Positions 1-10,499 of a stretch of 64,000 nt of DNA are shown in pieces. The notes beneath the pieces were generated by a model, which was not told the DNA's origin, ran no database searches, and saw only the letters and a list, made by a program, of their open reading frames with translations. The position numbers and the translations under genes are program-made. Source of the DNA: Thozetella sp. PMI_491 (lineage: Eukaryota; Ascomycota; Sordariomycetes; Chaetosphaeriales; Chaetosphaeriaceae); NCBI GenBank assembly GCA_021432635.1, contig MU270080.1:62001-126000 (forward strand), in the 5' to 3' direction. How positions within the stretch are numbered: the stretch's first letter is position 1; each line of letters starts with the position of its first letter.

Positions 1-381
1 GCTGTATCCCTCGGTCAATATCCTTTCATAGGCCTCCAAGAGATCTCTTTCATCTTCGAGTAGTGCTTCATAAGCATCTGACCAGAGATGCAGCGCTTCG
101 TCGGCGTCGGCTTGCCTAGAGGAGTCTGTAGCCCCCCCTGGCAGTTCATCGTTGCCAGGCAGCTGCTGGCTCCCTGTAGGGGCTGCATTGGCTATGCTGA
201 TTTGGCCCTGGTTAGATGCCGGTGCCGGACTTGATGATGCAGGGCGGGGCGCTCCGGTGGACAGGCCTGAGACAGAATCCGACTCAATTCGCTTTGCCTC
301 GTCAGCTTTCGGCCCATGCGACTTTGACAGCTTGCTGAAGAAGCCTCTGAGCTTGCTCTTGCCCGAATTCGAGGATCCCAT
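1..381 (-). CDS. NLR-like (NACHT/STAND) protein, N-terminal fragment, runs off the window edge
   Basis: An uninterrupted frame of 127 codons starts at the ATG complementary to 379-381 and leaves the window at position 1. Residues 1-20 are basic and Ser-rich (GKSKLRGFFSKLSK), residues 30-90 are a Pro/Ser/Ala linker, and residues about 103-127 form an acidic helical block containing LWSDAYEALLEDE and LLEAYERIL. That block resembles the start of the N-terminal domain found before NACHT ATPases in fungal NLR proteins, which act in non-self recognition and heterokaryon incompatibility. The NACHT P-loop and any repeat domain would lie outside the window, so function rests on one motif. The start is the first ATG after a sequence with no extended frame. 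It could instead be another protein with a similar helical N-terminus. Confidence 0.55.
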   Translation of the reverse strand, partial: MGSSNSGKSKLRGFFSKLSKSHGPKADEAKRIESDSVSGLSTGAPRPASSSPAPASNQGQISIANAAPTGSQQLPGNDELPGGATDSSRQADADEALHLWSDAYEALLEDERDLLEAYERILTEGYS

Positions 382-854
382 GCTTGTGGCGTTGCATCTA
401 GATCATAGCACTGAGGACAAAATACTCTACCAGTCGTCAACATTGGAACGAGGTTGCGGCTGAAGGATTTCGTGGGGAGTTAAGTAACGTGGCATGCCTC
501 AGCACACCCGAAAGTAGTGGCTCCAGTATCGCAACCTGCAGCCAATTAGAGAGGCTGCACCCTGGAGGATCTTCCTTCCCAGCCGCCAAGAAGAAAGCCC
601 CACGAGCATAAATCTTTGTTTTATAATCTTAACATAACTATTTCGACGAGATCCTCTGTTTATGAGGGAGAGTGGCCGAATTTCGACTTGGAGCAGAGAA
701 CGATTTGATATATATGATCAAGCAGCAGACTTCCGCTCAGTTTCGGGTTTGACGATAATTTCCCGAACTCTCTATGAAGATGCTGGGTGTGTCGGACTAC
801 TTGAGAGACCTCGAGGTCAAATCTCGATTGCCGTCGGCGTACCCCCCTCTGAGG

Positions 855-1244
855 CTACCTAGTAATTGTACAGTCCTTCTCTCGGCTTCGGGCCTGTTCC
901 AGTTTAGATAATGTGAGAGCCAACCGACGCGGAGACAGGAGGTCTTGTTCGCGACACTCTAGAAGTACATGCCAAGTTACGCCATTATTTCCACACCGAC
1001 TCTCAGCTAGAGAATGTAGGACCACTGTTCCACGTTGCCGGGACATCTGTGTAAGACATCCCGCTTCGTCAAACGAGTTCTTCTTGTTGGCACACAGCGC
1101 AGACTTCAGTCGACCATCTATCGGAGTCACTTTTTGTCGACTGCGAATTGCTGTCTGGGCTATGTATTGGGGCAGCGGATTCTCCTTTTGTGCAAAAATA
1201 AGATCAGTAAATGAATTTGGAGAAAGGGGGGTGTGCTGCACCAT
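855..1244 (-). mobile_element. Possible relic of a LINE-type retroelement (C-terminal zinc-knuckle region)
   Basis: A 129-codon minus-strand frame contains CG-x5-WHVLLECRE preceded by an Arg-rich LTQ-MSRQRG segment. Fungal non-LTR elements of the Tad/I type end their reverse transcriptase/RNase H protein with a segment of the form L-T-Q-x-R-T-G followed by a C-x-CG ... H-x-L-x-x-C knuckle. The match covers only about 60 residues and the first cysteine of the knuckle is not preserved (SRCG). No reverse transcriptase motif, poly-A tail or target-site duplication was found. Chance resemblance is quite possible. Confidence 0.3.
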
Positions 1245-1902
1245 TAAGATTTATAAGGGAGATATATGAAGTCGGTTCGGAAGTCTGAGTGTCAAGTTGG
1301 CGTGGTGCCGGTTCATTGTCAGAGCCGAGATAGCCACCATCGCGATCATGGAACCTTCTGCCTACACCGACTAGCAACGAGGCATCCATGACAACGGGGC
1401 TGCCTATTTCGATAGATATCTGACCGGATGGTAATTTGATACGCCGAGTTTGCCGGCTCCGAGTCTAGCATAGAGCAAAAGTACCCTACCCGGCGGTCAC
1501 TACCGGCGAGACCAAACGGTGAACTACAGGCATGCATACCACGCCACCATGTCCGATATAGGTCTTTATATATGTGTGCCCTTCTACTACCTACGTCTAA
1601 TGAAGAAGACCGTGGGGAGCCTGATCTAGCGCCGCCGCTATTCTGGATTATACTGTGTCTCTGGCGAGATTCCGAGCAACTGTTTAACTGCAGCCTCATA
1701 GAACATATTAGCGCCGAGACTAACCTACCTCGGGTTCTTACATCCATACCTGAGACTCGCGTCCGGTATAACCAGGCACTGTGCAGCACTTCCTTATTTG
1801 TACCCGGTCAACGGTGTGGCATCCTTCAAGCCAATGAGAGGCCTACACGGGCGAATTAGGTGTCTCTAGCTGGTCGGGGCTGCGCTCACACTCCAGAAAC
1901 GG

Positions 1903-1981
1903 AACCGGTCTGAACTCGGCAGAAATTTCGCCCATCAGCCCAACCGGTCTAGAAAATGCCGCTGGTCAGCCCAACCGGTCT
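1903..1981. repeat. Three copies of AACCGGTCT, two inside a longer direct repeat
   Basis: CAGCCCAACCGGTCT occurs at 1936-1950 and again at 1967-1981, 31 bases apart. A third, shorter copy of the core (AACCGGTCT) lies at 1903-1911. The copies are in the same orientation. No gene is attached, so a regulatory role is not supported. Confidence 0.6.
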
Positions 1982-2267
1982 GGAGAGACGCTGACGTGCC
2001 TACATGCTCCGACTCGGAGAAAAAGGTACAGGAACCAAACGTAGCATGTGCATGCCGCTTTGCTGGATTCTAAATTGAAATGTACAGCTCATTGTGCGTT
2101 GAAACCCAAATTGGTACCTAACGAATCTCACGCCTGGGTTGACCGAAGCATTGGCAGCCTTATTACACTACGTACATCAGAATGGCTTGCCACGTGACGA
2201 GATGAGAGACCCAGTTTGAATTATTGAAGGAGCAGAATAATATGATCAATTCATTTTAACCTTTGCT

Positions 2268-4798
2268 TCAGTTCTTATCTCGATAATATTTTGCCAGCGG
2301 CACATCGTTGATAGTGGCGTCACCATACTCAATCACTTTATCTCGGGGAGACCAGTTTTCTTCGTACAGCTGCGAGACAAAGTATAGTGGATGCTCGCAA
2401 AGCTCAAGGTTACGAAGATTTTCAAATTCCTCCTCTATGGTTAAATTTCAGTTAGCAACCCTCCTTGTCCCGGCAGGGGGTAGCCCAGTTTGTGACCTGT
2501 CCAGGGTGGAGACACGACTCACGTTTCTTTTTGACGATCTTCTTGGTCGCCTCGATAAATAGGATCTCCTCAGGTGTTATATCAGCAAAAGGGGTGGATT
2601 GACGATTTTTCCAGTCCAGTGTGAAAGGGTTGCAGAGCTGATTGCAGTAGTGGAAGTGTGATAAATACACATTCGCTGCGTGATGGCGCTCGTCGATGAA
2701 TGTCGGGATCAAGTACCGCCTCTACATGGAAGGATGGTTAAAATTTATGCTCTATCAGAACTAGGAACTCTCAACTGCAATCTCAGATCACGTAAAATGT
2801 TCACAAGGGAAAGAGTACATGCCTTAAGCCCATGCTTCCTTGCGTTCCTATAGTTGTGGTCCGTCATTGCGGCGCAGGCCTCCAGTGAGAAGAAGCAGAC
2901 GAGGTATATTGTTAGCCAGCTCCGAGGCCTATTAGCCATCATGAGCTTTTGGAGATCTTCCACAGCTGCCTTTCGAAGTGGTGTCAAGATCCCAAGTGTG
3001 AGAATCATGTCCAGTTGCTGGATCATGACCGGCGGAAGCGGTACTTTTCCAAACAGAGGAAAAGATCTGTCTGACATCTCTGGCTCCATGTCGAGTTTGT
3101 CTTCGCCGACAATATTCTCTATAGTAAAGGTGCGCCGAGCAGAGGCCACCAACCGGAAAGTGTTGCCCATTAAGCGTCGCTCGTCCAGTGTCTGGATCCA
3201 CACTTTAGCATGTGAGTTTCAATTTGTTTCTCTGGCCGGCCATATCTTACCTGGCATCTTTCCATATGCTTTTTGGCGAATTCGTAAGTCATGAGCACTA
3301 ACTCATCACTCCCACTCAGAAAGTGATCCCAACTCCGAAACATGTTTGTGGTGATAAAATCACGCATATCATTGACAGCAGCCGACATATCAACGATGGC
3401 GTAGGGCGTCACTTGCTTGAATTTCTTGACTTTCCCATCCATCCATGCCCGGTGGAGCGAATCCTCTGGTATGGCTTTGAATTTTCGTACTGACAGCTTC
3501 AGCGGGACAGGGCAGACATCTGATAGGACATGAATGGTTCGAATGTCCGGACTGCTCCATTCGGTGATGTCTTTTAGTTTCATAACTGGCCAACGGTATG
3601 TAAATGCCATTCCTGGGGGCCTTCCCGTTCGGTACAAAGTACATTCAGTGATTCGGTACCGAAGACATGGTAAGTGATAAACTCTCTGCTTGCCGGCCAC
3701 TGCCTGGCAAGTCATGCAGATGCCGCTAGGGTCGCTGCTGTTTGTCTCGCACTGATACATGTCAGTCCCCATGGCCAGGCAAGGAAGCGCATACGAAGGT
3801 ATGAAACAGCCTACCCTAGTCTTTTGCATCCGACAACGAACGCATGCTTTGAGCTTGCGAGTATTAGCAGTTTGTTGCCTAAGAGTCGGGTCTTGAAATG
3901 GGCCGCGCCGCTGTTGGCGCCTCTTCATTTCAGGCTGCGTAGGATTCCATTGGATAAGTTCGAAGCTGCCTCCAACAAGGGATCCTGAGTCCTGGTGTGT
4001 CGTCTGAGCCGTCTCACTAGGAATGCAATCTTCATCCTGTGACTGGTCCTCATTTTCTTCGTCTGTGCGGACTGCAGTGGAAATCTCCTCGCAATCTTCT
4101 TGCTCATCAGTGCTGTCAGTAGATACATCCCCTGTATCATCATCACCATTGGTGCTGGACAGCTCTCCTCCAGCCTTGTGCAGTTTGCCAATGTCCACGA
4201 AAAATGTAGAGGCAGACTGTGGAGGTTCGTGGACGCCCAATTGTCTTTCTCGAGGATGCATCTCGGTGCTGGATGCCGTCGATTGGTTTATTGAGTATCG
4301 GGAAGACGGACCAGGCGGTATCAAATATTCCCACCCATAACCCCCTCCCGGAGTTGAAGGCTGAAAGATATCTCCAGTCTGTACAATATCGCTTGAAAAT
4401 ACGTTGTACCCTTCGTCAAATCCTGTGGGGAAAGGCTGCCATGCGGAGTTGTGTGTGGAATTCGGGATGCATGATCCATCCGAGACAGATACTGAGCTAT
4501 TTGTTTGTAGTTCAGAGGCAGCGGGTGAAGCCGGCTTTCTATTGTACTTGACAGTTTGATTCTTCGACCGATTCTCGTGCGAGACCGCAACCGCTGGGTT
4601 CCTGCTCGGAGACTGAGCAGTCACGGAAGTTGGAGAGGGAAGATGGCTGGCCTGTGGGCTGGCTTGACAGATTCGTAGTAACTCTGCTACTGGGATATTT
4701 GCAAGTATTGCCGCCCGTTCCAGTGTTTCCTGGTCACCCTTCGACAGGCCGTTAGGATCTCCTAGATTCTGACGTGGCGATGCTCGAACTCGGGCCAT
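2268..4798 (-). CDS. Zn2Cys6 (fungal binuclear cluster) transcription factor, five coding exons
   Basis: The spliced model is exons 4798-3815, 3751-3251, 3191-2823, 2721-2523 and 2434-2268, about 739 codons with every phase closing to a TGA stop. The zinc cluster is split by a 63-nt intron (3752-3814) that contains no stop and so reads through; removing it gives C-x2-C-x6-C-x10-C-x2-C plus a later LPC, a variant six-cysteine cluster. The N-terminal half is Ser/Thr/Gln-rich and acidic, as in activation regions. The C-terminus (HHAANV, HFHYCN, then YFVSQLYEENW) matches my memory of a large plant-pathogen family of C6 regulators. The intron at 2722-2822 needs a GC donor (AAG|GCATGT), or alternatively a GTGAAC donor 18 nt downstream. 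An in-frame PQKRPRTPSDDHSP segment precedes the ATG after an apparent TTAG acceptor, so a short first exon upstream is likely missing. Target genes are unknown. Confidence 0.8.
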
Positions 4799-5740
4799 TG
4801 GGCTATGGTCATCTGACGGTGTCCTTGGTCGCTTCTGCGGAATAGTCTAACGATAGGAGTCAGCTGAAGACGTAATTGATGTTTCAATATATGGGTGTGG
4901 TATTTCTAACTAAGTTGAAGAATTGAGAACGAAAAAGAAGTCAAGTTTGGAACATAGGATGCTGTTCTTGAAAGCAAGGCTGCCAAACTTACCGACATTG
5001 TGGAGTAGAAACGGCGAGTCAAACCCTATAAGTAGATACAAAGAAATAGAAGAAAAAAGGAGAAGAACAGGAATGACACAAACTGTGGCAACTCTCAACA
5101 CCGTGTGCCGGTTTCGGGATAAATGACCTTTCAGGGTAGGAAAAGATGAAGATGGTGTGACCCTAAGTATGATGAGCCGGCCCCCGCTTTTGACCACGCA
5201 GCTTTGTGCAACAACACTGCCAGACCGGTTCTTAATCAGGCTAGCGTGATTCTTGGGAGCTCTTCTTGCTTGAGGAGAGTAGGCTTAAATGTAGAGGCAT
5301 GTCTTCCCGATAGCGCATGCATGGGGACGGGTACACTATACCCAACGTGAAACAACAGGGCTTTCCACTCTTCCTTATATCTTGTGTTTCCTGCAGTAGG
5401 CGTTTCTGACGACAAGAAACACTGGCAATCGTGCGCGGCACAGAGGCACTCTAAACAGGCAACTTACGGGAGCTATGGATTGACTGGCCGCGAGCGAGAG
5501 CATTTGCGTCTCGATGTCCTATAGGCCAACCAGCCCAAGCACGTGGCGTACCCCAACGAACAAGATGCTGTCTCGACATGATCTGAGGCTCGCAGCCTCG
5601 CCACATTCGCCCCGCGTTTGTGGTATTGCTCACGCCACGCTCGATGATAATAATCGCGCGTTGATAATCGACCTAGTTTGCTCCCACTTTGTTCCGATCA
5701 TCACAGCAAAACTAAGAGGCTCTGAGTTAACTCCGTTTGA
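4799..5740. other. Divergent intergenic region
   Basis: This separates the minus-strand C6 regulator from the plus-strand AsaB-like gene. It probably holds the missing first exon of the regulator near 4840-5200 and both promoters. I see no convincing coding frame or clear regulatory motif. Confidence 0.5.
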
Positions 5741-7390
5741 ATGGACCGCCACCCCCTTGTATCGCCTGGTCATGAGTTGAGCAGTGAGGCTGCGGTGAAC
5801 TGTGACTCAAACGTAGTCACGGAGCATAAGAGTCTTTATCAACCGTGGCGAGTGTACTGGCCGCCATCACCGGGAAGTGTACTCCATCTTCGATTTCAAG
5901 ATCAGTTTCCAGAGATTCTTTCTTGGCGATTTGCTCCGAGCAAGCCATTCGAACGACCATGGCGTTCTTGGCTCCGTCGCAGCGTTGACTCTGAACGTAA
6001 CCAATATCACGACAGTACGCCCAATGAGGAGCGGCCTTTACTTCCCGTATCTCTTCCTATCGAATACTCGCGGCAGGAACCGGCGATTACCGGGTACTGG
6101 AAAGACTTCATCTCACGAGCACCTCAAAATCCCCAGAAAGGCGGGGTGGACCTAGATGACCTAGTTCTAAAGCTGCAGCTACCCTCTGTTCGGCCGCACG
6201 CGTTCAATTATCTGGCCCCTCTGGATTTATATAGACGAGAACAACTGTATAAAATCCAAGTGCCGTGCTTTGATGGAGCCGAGAAGAGCAACCTCGTGTC
6301 TATCAGCCGACCAGTCACTATATATGACGTGTCTGGTTATGAAGACCATTTCAAATTGACCGAATCCGGGTTTGAATTCATGAAGTGTCCGATTCGAATA
6401 CATGAATGGACAGAAGAGTTGGTGGAGACAGACTACCTTCCGAGATTGGCGGATTGGCTGAGAGACACGCTTGCTTGTGAGACGATACTGGTATATGCAT
6501 ATGATGTGAGCGAACCCCTAGAGAACAATCACATATCAATCCTTAATCAATTTTACAGTTTCGTTTACATAGGGGTAAGGAGGTGGTCCATAATGACCCC
6601 AATTATTGGAAACCTTCATTCAATCGAGCCCATTGCGGTAAGCTCCAACGAATATGTAATCTTTCTTGTTTTGCGAGATGCGAGGTGCTCATGCCAATAC
6701 TCATCTACAAGATGCCACGGGGAGAAGCAGTGAATTAAAACTAAGCCTCCATTTCCCCGACGAGTATCAGAAGATAAAGGGCAAGCGGGTCCGAGCTTTG
6801 ACGTGGGTTCCCAATTTTCCCAATTACTTAACTGAAGCGAGGTAATTACTGACAGGAACGGCTGTGAAGAATATGGCGACCTATTACCGCCCCCATTCAA
6901 GATTGCCCGCTCGCATTTTGTGACTTTCGAACCGTAAATCGCAAAGATCTACTTGAGATAGATATCGTGTACCCGCACTTGGTAGATCAGGCTTGTGCGC
7001 TGTTTACTATCCTTTGTTTGTTGTCGGCTCCACTTCCTTGTCCGCGGGAACCCATTGACGTTCCTGAATGCACGTTTGCATTATATGCTGCGGGATTATT
7101 TGCAAGTGTTCAAATCAAAAACTAACTAATTCGTTAACTTAGATGAAGTGCTATACAACCCAAGTCATAGGTGGTTTTATAAGAAAGGGATGGAGTGGGA
7201 CGACATTGCTATGTTCAAGATATATGATACTCTGGAAACCGAAGCCACCGGCAGGTAATTCCAATTCGCAACGCGAGACCGTCACTGATAGGTTATAGTA
7301 TGCCCACACTCTGCGTTCCTGGATCCAACAGTGGCGGGAGCTGTTCCAAACCGTGCTAGCATCGAGGTTAAAGTCTTCGCTGTTGGCTGA
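5741..7390 (+). CDS. AsaB / GA4-desaturase-like (CmcJ-related) oxidoreductase, intron-rich
   Basis: Exons are 5741-6505, 6559-6637, 6685-6802, 6870-6994, 7143-about 7254 and about 7300-7390. Splicing at these sites gives continuous family features: RPVTIYDVSGYED, FEFMKCP, NRAHCGAHANTH, LHFPDEYQ, LTIWRPITAP, CPLAFCDFRTV, LYNPSHRWFYKKGMEWDDI and the C-terminal PHSAFLDPT. Fungal members with known roles include AsaB of aspergillic acid synthesis and putative gibberellin desaturases, thought to be hydroxylases or desaturases of secondary metabolites. The last junction is odd: the obvious GTAATT donor puts the PHSAFLDP block out of frame, while a weak GC donor restores it, so a small frameshift there is possible. 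The first 130 residues have no family resemblance, so the true start may be elsewhere. The substrate cannot be inferred. Confidence 0.75.
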
Positions 7391-8201
7391 TGTGCAGCTA
7401 AATGAGCTTTTGGATCTACTAACTTCCTCTTAATATACGTATTGATCGACTATTTCGTTCCTGATATTTGGATTGTTTTGTGCGTAGGAATAAAGGACCT
7501 TCTGGATCTCGTCCCCTGCGGGGTTCCGGTGTGTGTTTGTGGGCCAGGAGCTCAGCTAAGTAACCCGCGCTTCTCGTCCTGGCAACCTTGGACAGAAGCT
7601 GAGCCATTTGTTTTGACGTCGAGCCGGTATTACGGGGGTTTGCCACCATCTTTCTTCGGCCACGATCAGGGCTCAGAGCTTTCCGTTATCTCGATTACGT
7701 GCCCGTCGACCACTACGGCTAAGCTGCTTGCCGCGCCCTGCCTCAAACCGGTGGTCACCGGAAGTCGAATTGGTACCTGGATTGCAGGGATTAGGCTATG
7801 GGCAGCGAATGTGGTTTGTTTGGTGGTTTTGTTGCATTGAGCGCTCCTCCTCACTAATCGTGTGTCGGTTCTTCCTGGCAAATACAGAGCCGGCAGCTCA
7901 GCAAACCATACACGCATCATTATCCAAAATGACCCCAGTCCGGGACCTGGAGGAGATCAAAGAACTCCCCTTGATGATTCTGGTCAAGAGAGATATCCTG
8001 TACAGCCTCTCCAAAGGAGAACAGATCTGGAAGAAAGGGTCGTGTTGCTAGCTCCTGCGCTTCTAGTAGTAACGACAGCTGCACACTAGACATTTCATTG
8101 CTGCTTTGGATTCCTTGCCACCCTAGCGGCCGCGGTTCATGACTGGCGTAGGGTCGCGGATTGCTGCCTTCTCCTCTGCCGGGGACCGGGGTGGTGGCTA
8201 A
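7391..8201. other. Intergenic region without recognisable gene
   Basis: About 0.8 kb downstream of the AsaB-like gene. Several frames of 75-130 codons are open on both strands but show no domain or believable splice pattern. It is probably a 3' flank plus decayed sequence, given the broken genes just to the right. Confidence 0.5.
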
Positions 8202-8438
8202 CTAAGCAAGCCAGGGAGATGGCGGGCGACTTCTTCTCAGCTTTTCTCGAAGTCGGCCGGTGATGCTTGCAAACAGGCGGTAAACCCAGCCGCCGACAGG
8301 CCAAGATTCTTGCAGTACGCCAAGACCAAGCATGCATATGTGGGCACGCGTCTCGGCGAGTTCGCTGCCAACCTTGGACTCGGCCATGCATATCGCTAGC
8401 AGGTGCATGGATAAGGAGTTGAGTAGGGCAGGGATTCT
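8202..8438 (-). pseudogene. C-terminal relic of a Zn2Cys6-type transcription factor
   Basis: A minus-strand frame reads RIPALLNSLSMHLLAICMAES, then RAHICMLGLGVLQESWPVGGW and RLFASI, ending in a TAG at 8202-8204. The motif of a helix followed by L-x-x-S-W-P-V-G-x-W-x-x-R-L-F is typical of the extreme C-terminus of many fungal zinc-cluster regulators of metabolite clusters. Nothing upstream (8439-8713) encodes the middle homology domain or zinc cluster, and a plus-strand dehydrogenase relic starts at 8714, so only the tail survives. An alternative is a short C-terminal exon of a gene whose other exons I failed to see, but there is little room for one. Confidence 0.55.
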
Positions 8439-8713
8439 GTTTTCATTTCTCTTGGGTTAGCATGGCATTGGCGTAATAAATAGAACCGAAGATGCCATCA
8501 GCCAGTTACTCAGTGATGCCATATGATGCGTCAGCGATGGCGGGGATAAAGTTTTGGGGAAATTTAGAGGAAAGAAAAAGGCTGCCCGTAGAAACAGTGT
8601 GCTGCAGCTATACCTGCTGCGACGGACTGAGACCAGACAAGCAAAACTAACGCAGTGGCCATATTTTGACTAACTGGATTCACTACTCCATTTCTATTCT
8701 CAAATCCAACAAA

Positions 8714-9328
8714 ATGGCAGCCGACCTCAAAGACAGGACGGCTCTTATCACGGGAGGGGGGTCCGGGATCGGCCTGGAATTCGCTCAGGTGCTCTATGCC
8801 GCAGGTTGCAAGGTGCTGCTAGCTGACCTTGCACTGCACCCAAGGGCATCGCAGTGGATTAAATCCCTCCCGGATCACGGTAAAGGCTCCATTGCTTTTC
8901 AGAAACAGATGTGACAGACTGGGTGCAGCTGGAGGGAGCGTTCGATGCGTGCGAAAGCAACTTCGGCGCCGTACCAACGATTGTCGTTCCCGGCGCTGGT
9001 GTATATGAGCCGCCCAGCCACTCATTCTGGAAGGACAGCGGCAAAGTATCTTGACCTAAGCAAAGACTATTTATTGCCCCCCCCCCCCAAAGAGATTACA
9101 AAAGCTATGTTTGCGCTACTTACCGAACCCAAATACCCGGCCGGAACAGTACTTGAAGTTTGCGAGGTGGGTCGGTGGCGTGAAATTGCCTTGCTCAATG
9201 ATCCAGGTCCCCAAGGTCCTGCCAGCAAGACAAGCAAGAAGCACGAAGCGTTGCAAGACATTTTGCCATTCCTGCGGTCGGCAGATGGTTCTGAGGCTAT
9301 CTTCAATAAGCCTATAACGACAGACTAG
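8714..9328 (+). pseudogene. Broken short-chain dehydrogenase/reductase (15-PGDH-like)
   Basis: The N-terminus MAADLKDRTALITGGGSGIG carries the Rossmann TGxxxGIG motif and runs in one frame to about 8905 (FQK). There a one-base loss in an A-run shifts the frame: TDVTDW, GAFDACES and VVPGAGVYEP continue in the next frame to a stop near 9053. A third segment in another frame (LSKDYLLPPPPKEI to PFLRSADG, 9054-9328) is the usual C-terminus of fungal 15-hydroxyprostaglandin-dehydrogenase-like SDRs. The section between, which should hold the catalytic YxxxK and about 130 residues, is absent. The gene therefore has at least one frameshift and an internal deletion and cannot make a working enzyme. A 12-base C-run lies at 9077-9088 inside the C-terminal piece. 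Confidence 0.8.
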
Positions 9329-9476
9329 ATGTAATTAAGCATGAATCTTCGAATGATGGATGCAGTAGCTTAAAGGTGCTACATTTGACGATTGGGGCTA
9401 CAATACGAGCTCTCCATTTCTCACTGCAATTTCATGGCTGTATTTGTATGTGAAATACTTTAGCTATTCAATTGAA

Positions 9477-10499
9477 TTAGGCCAACAGGTACTTCTTTAG
9501 GAACTCTGCCTGCGTTCCAGCATTGCGCTCGAAGTTCGGGCCTCCAAATTGGTCGAAGTGACCCCCCGGCAGCAGTTGCAACTCTTTGGGCTCGCGTGCC
9601 CGCGAGTATGCTTCAAGAGCCAAATCAGTAGGAGTCAACACGTCCTCCTGCGCGACCGTCATGAGCAGCGGAGTCGGTGAGATGTGTTCCACGTATGCGG
9701 ATGGATTGTGAGCACGGAATGCCTCGATTCTGTCATGATGCTTCAGTATTATTTGAATGGAACAGCAGCAATGATGAACGCTTACGATCGCAGTGTCACT
9801 TCGTTCTTCCAGCTCGATTTCTCGCTCCATCCTGAAAAGAAAACGTAGCTGTCCGGCGTTGGGAGCGCCGAGGGGTTGTGCGGGTTCTCATCAACGACAG
9901 GCAAAACGATAGGAGCGGTGCCTGCGGCTCTTGCGAGGCGGTCTGCGTCGGTTAGCATCCCCTCCTTGCTTCTTGATTTGAAGATATTCACCCTGCTCGA
10001 ACATTTTATCCATTCCTGCAGCAAAGTCTCCTCTCACCAGCCTCCGGAAATTGGCCGGCCCGTTAACGCAAGGGCCTTGGCTCAACACTACTTTGACACG
10101 GCGGTCGGTAGCACCGACCTGCAGCACATGGCCGCCGCTGTACGAACTACCCCAGATCGCGATTCGCGCGGCATTGACATCCGGACGTGACTGTGCGTAA
10201 GTGATGGCGTCCGAGATGTCGGCCATCTGGGCCGGTGGTATAATCTCCTGTCGTACACCGTCTGGCCCAGCATCGCTGGCGCCAAAGCCACGGTTATCAT
10301 ACGCGAGGCAAGCCACAGGCAGCTTGGAGGAGAAGAATTCGGCGAACAGGTCCAGGCCCATCTCCTTCAGTGCGGAGAATCCATGGCTCATCACGAGGCA
10401 CGGCAGTCCATCGGCCGGAGGTGGCGATTCGGGTGTATAGAACCAGCCCCGGAGCACTGTGCCGTCAGACGCCTTGAACTCAACATCGGTGCGCGGCAT
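9477..10499 (-). CDS. Alpha/beta hydrolase, polyketide-transferase (Af380/DltD-like) family
   Basis: Three exons (10499-9992, 9942-9786, 9729-9477) join in phase to 305 residues, the usual family length. Visible features are an N-terminal beta region (TDVEFKASDGTVLRGWFYTP), SHGFSALKEMG, the nucleophile elbow IWGSSYSGG, an acid in VAQEDVLTPTD and the catalytic histidine in LLPGGHFDQFGG. Family members act in fungal polyketide and terpenoid clusters: Af380 of fumagillin synthesis transfers a polyketide chain, others hydrolyse thioesters. The gene converges on the dehydrogenase relic, leaving about 150 bases between them. It is the only clearly intact catalytic gene in this small neighbourhood, and its partner synthase is not in the window, so the substrate is unknown. 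Confidence 0.85.

Larger units (their letters stand above)
382..2267. other. Long spacer with possible retroelement relic
   Basis: No intact gene is visible in about 1.9 kb. The stretch holds a possible LINE C-terminal relic (855-1244, minus strand) and a short repeated motif around 1903-1981, both listed separately. The rest is fairly AT-rich by eye, and its open frames are short with no recognisable domain. Confidence 0.5.
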
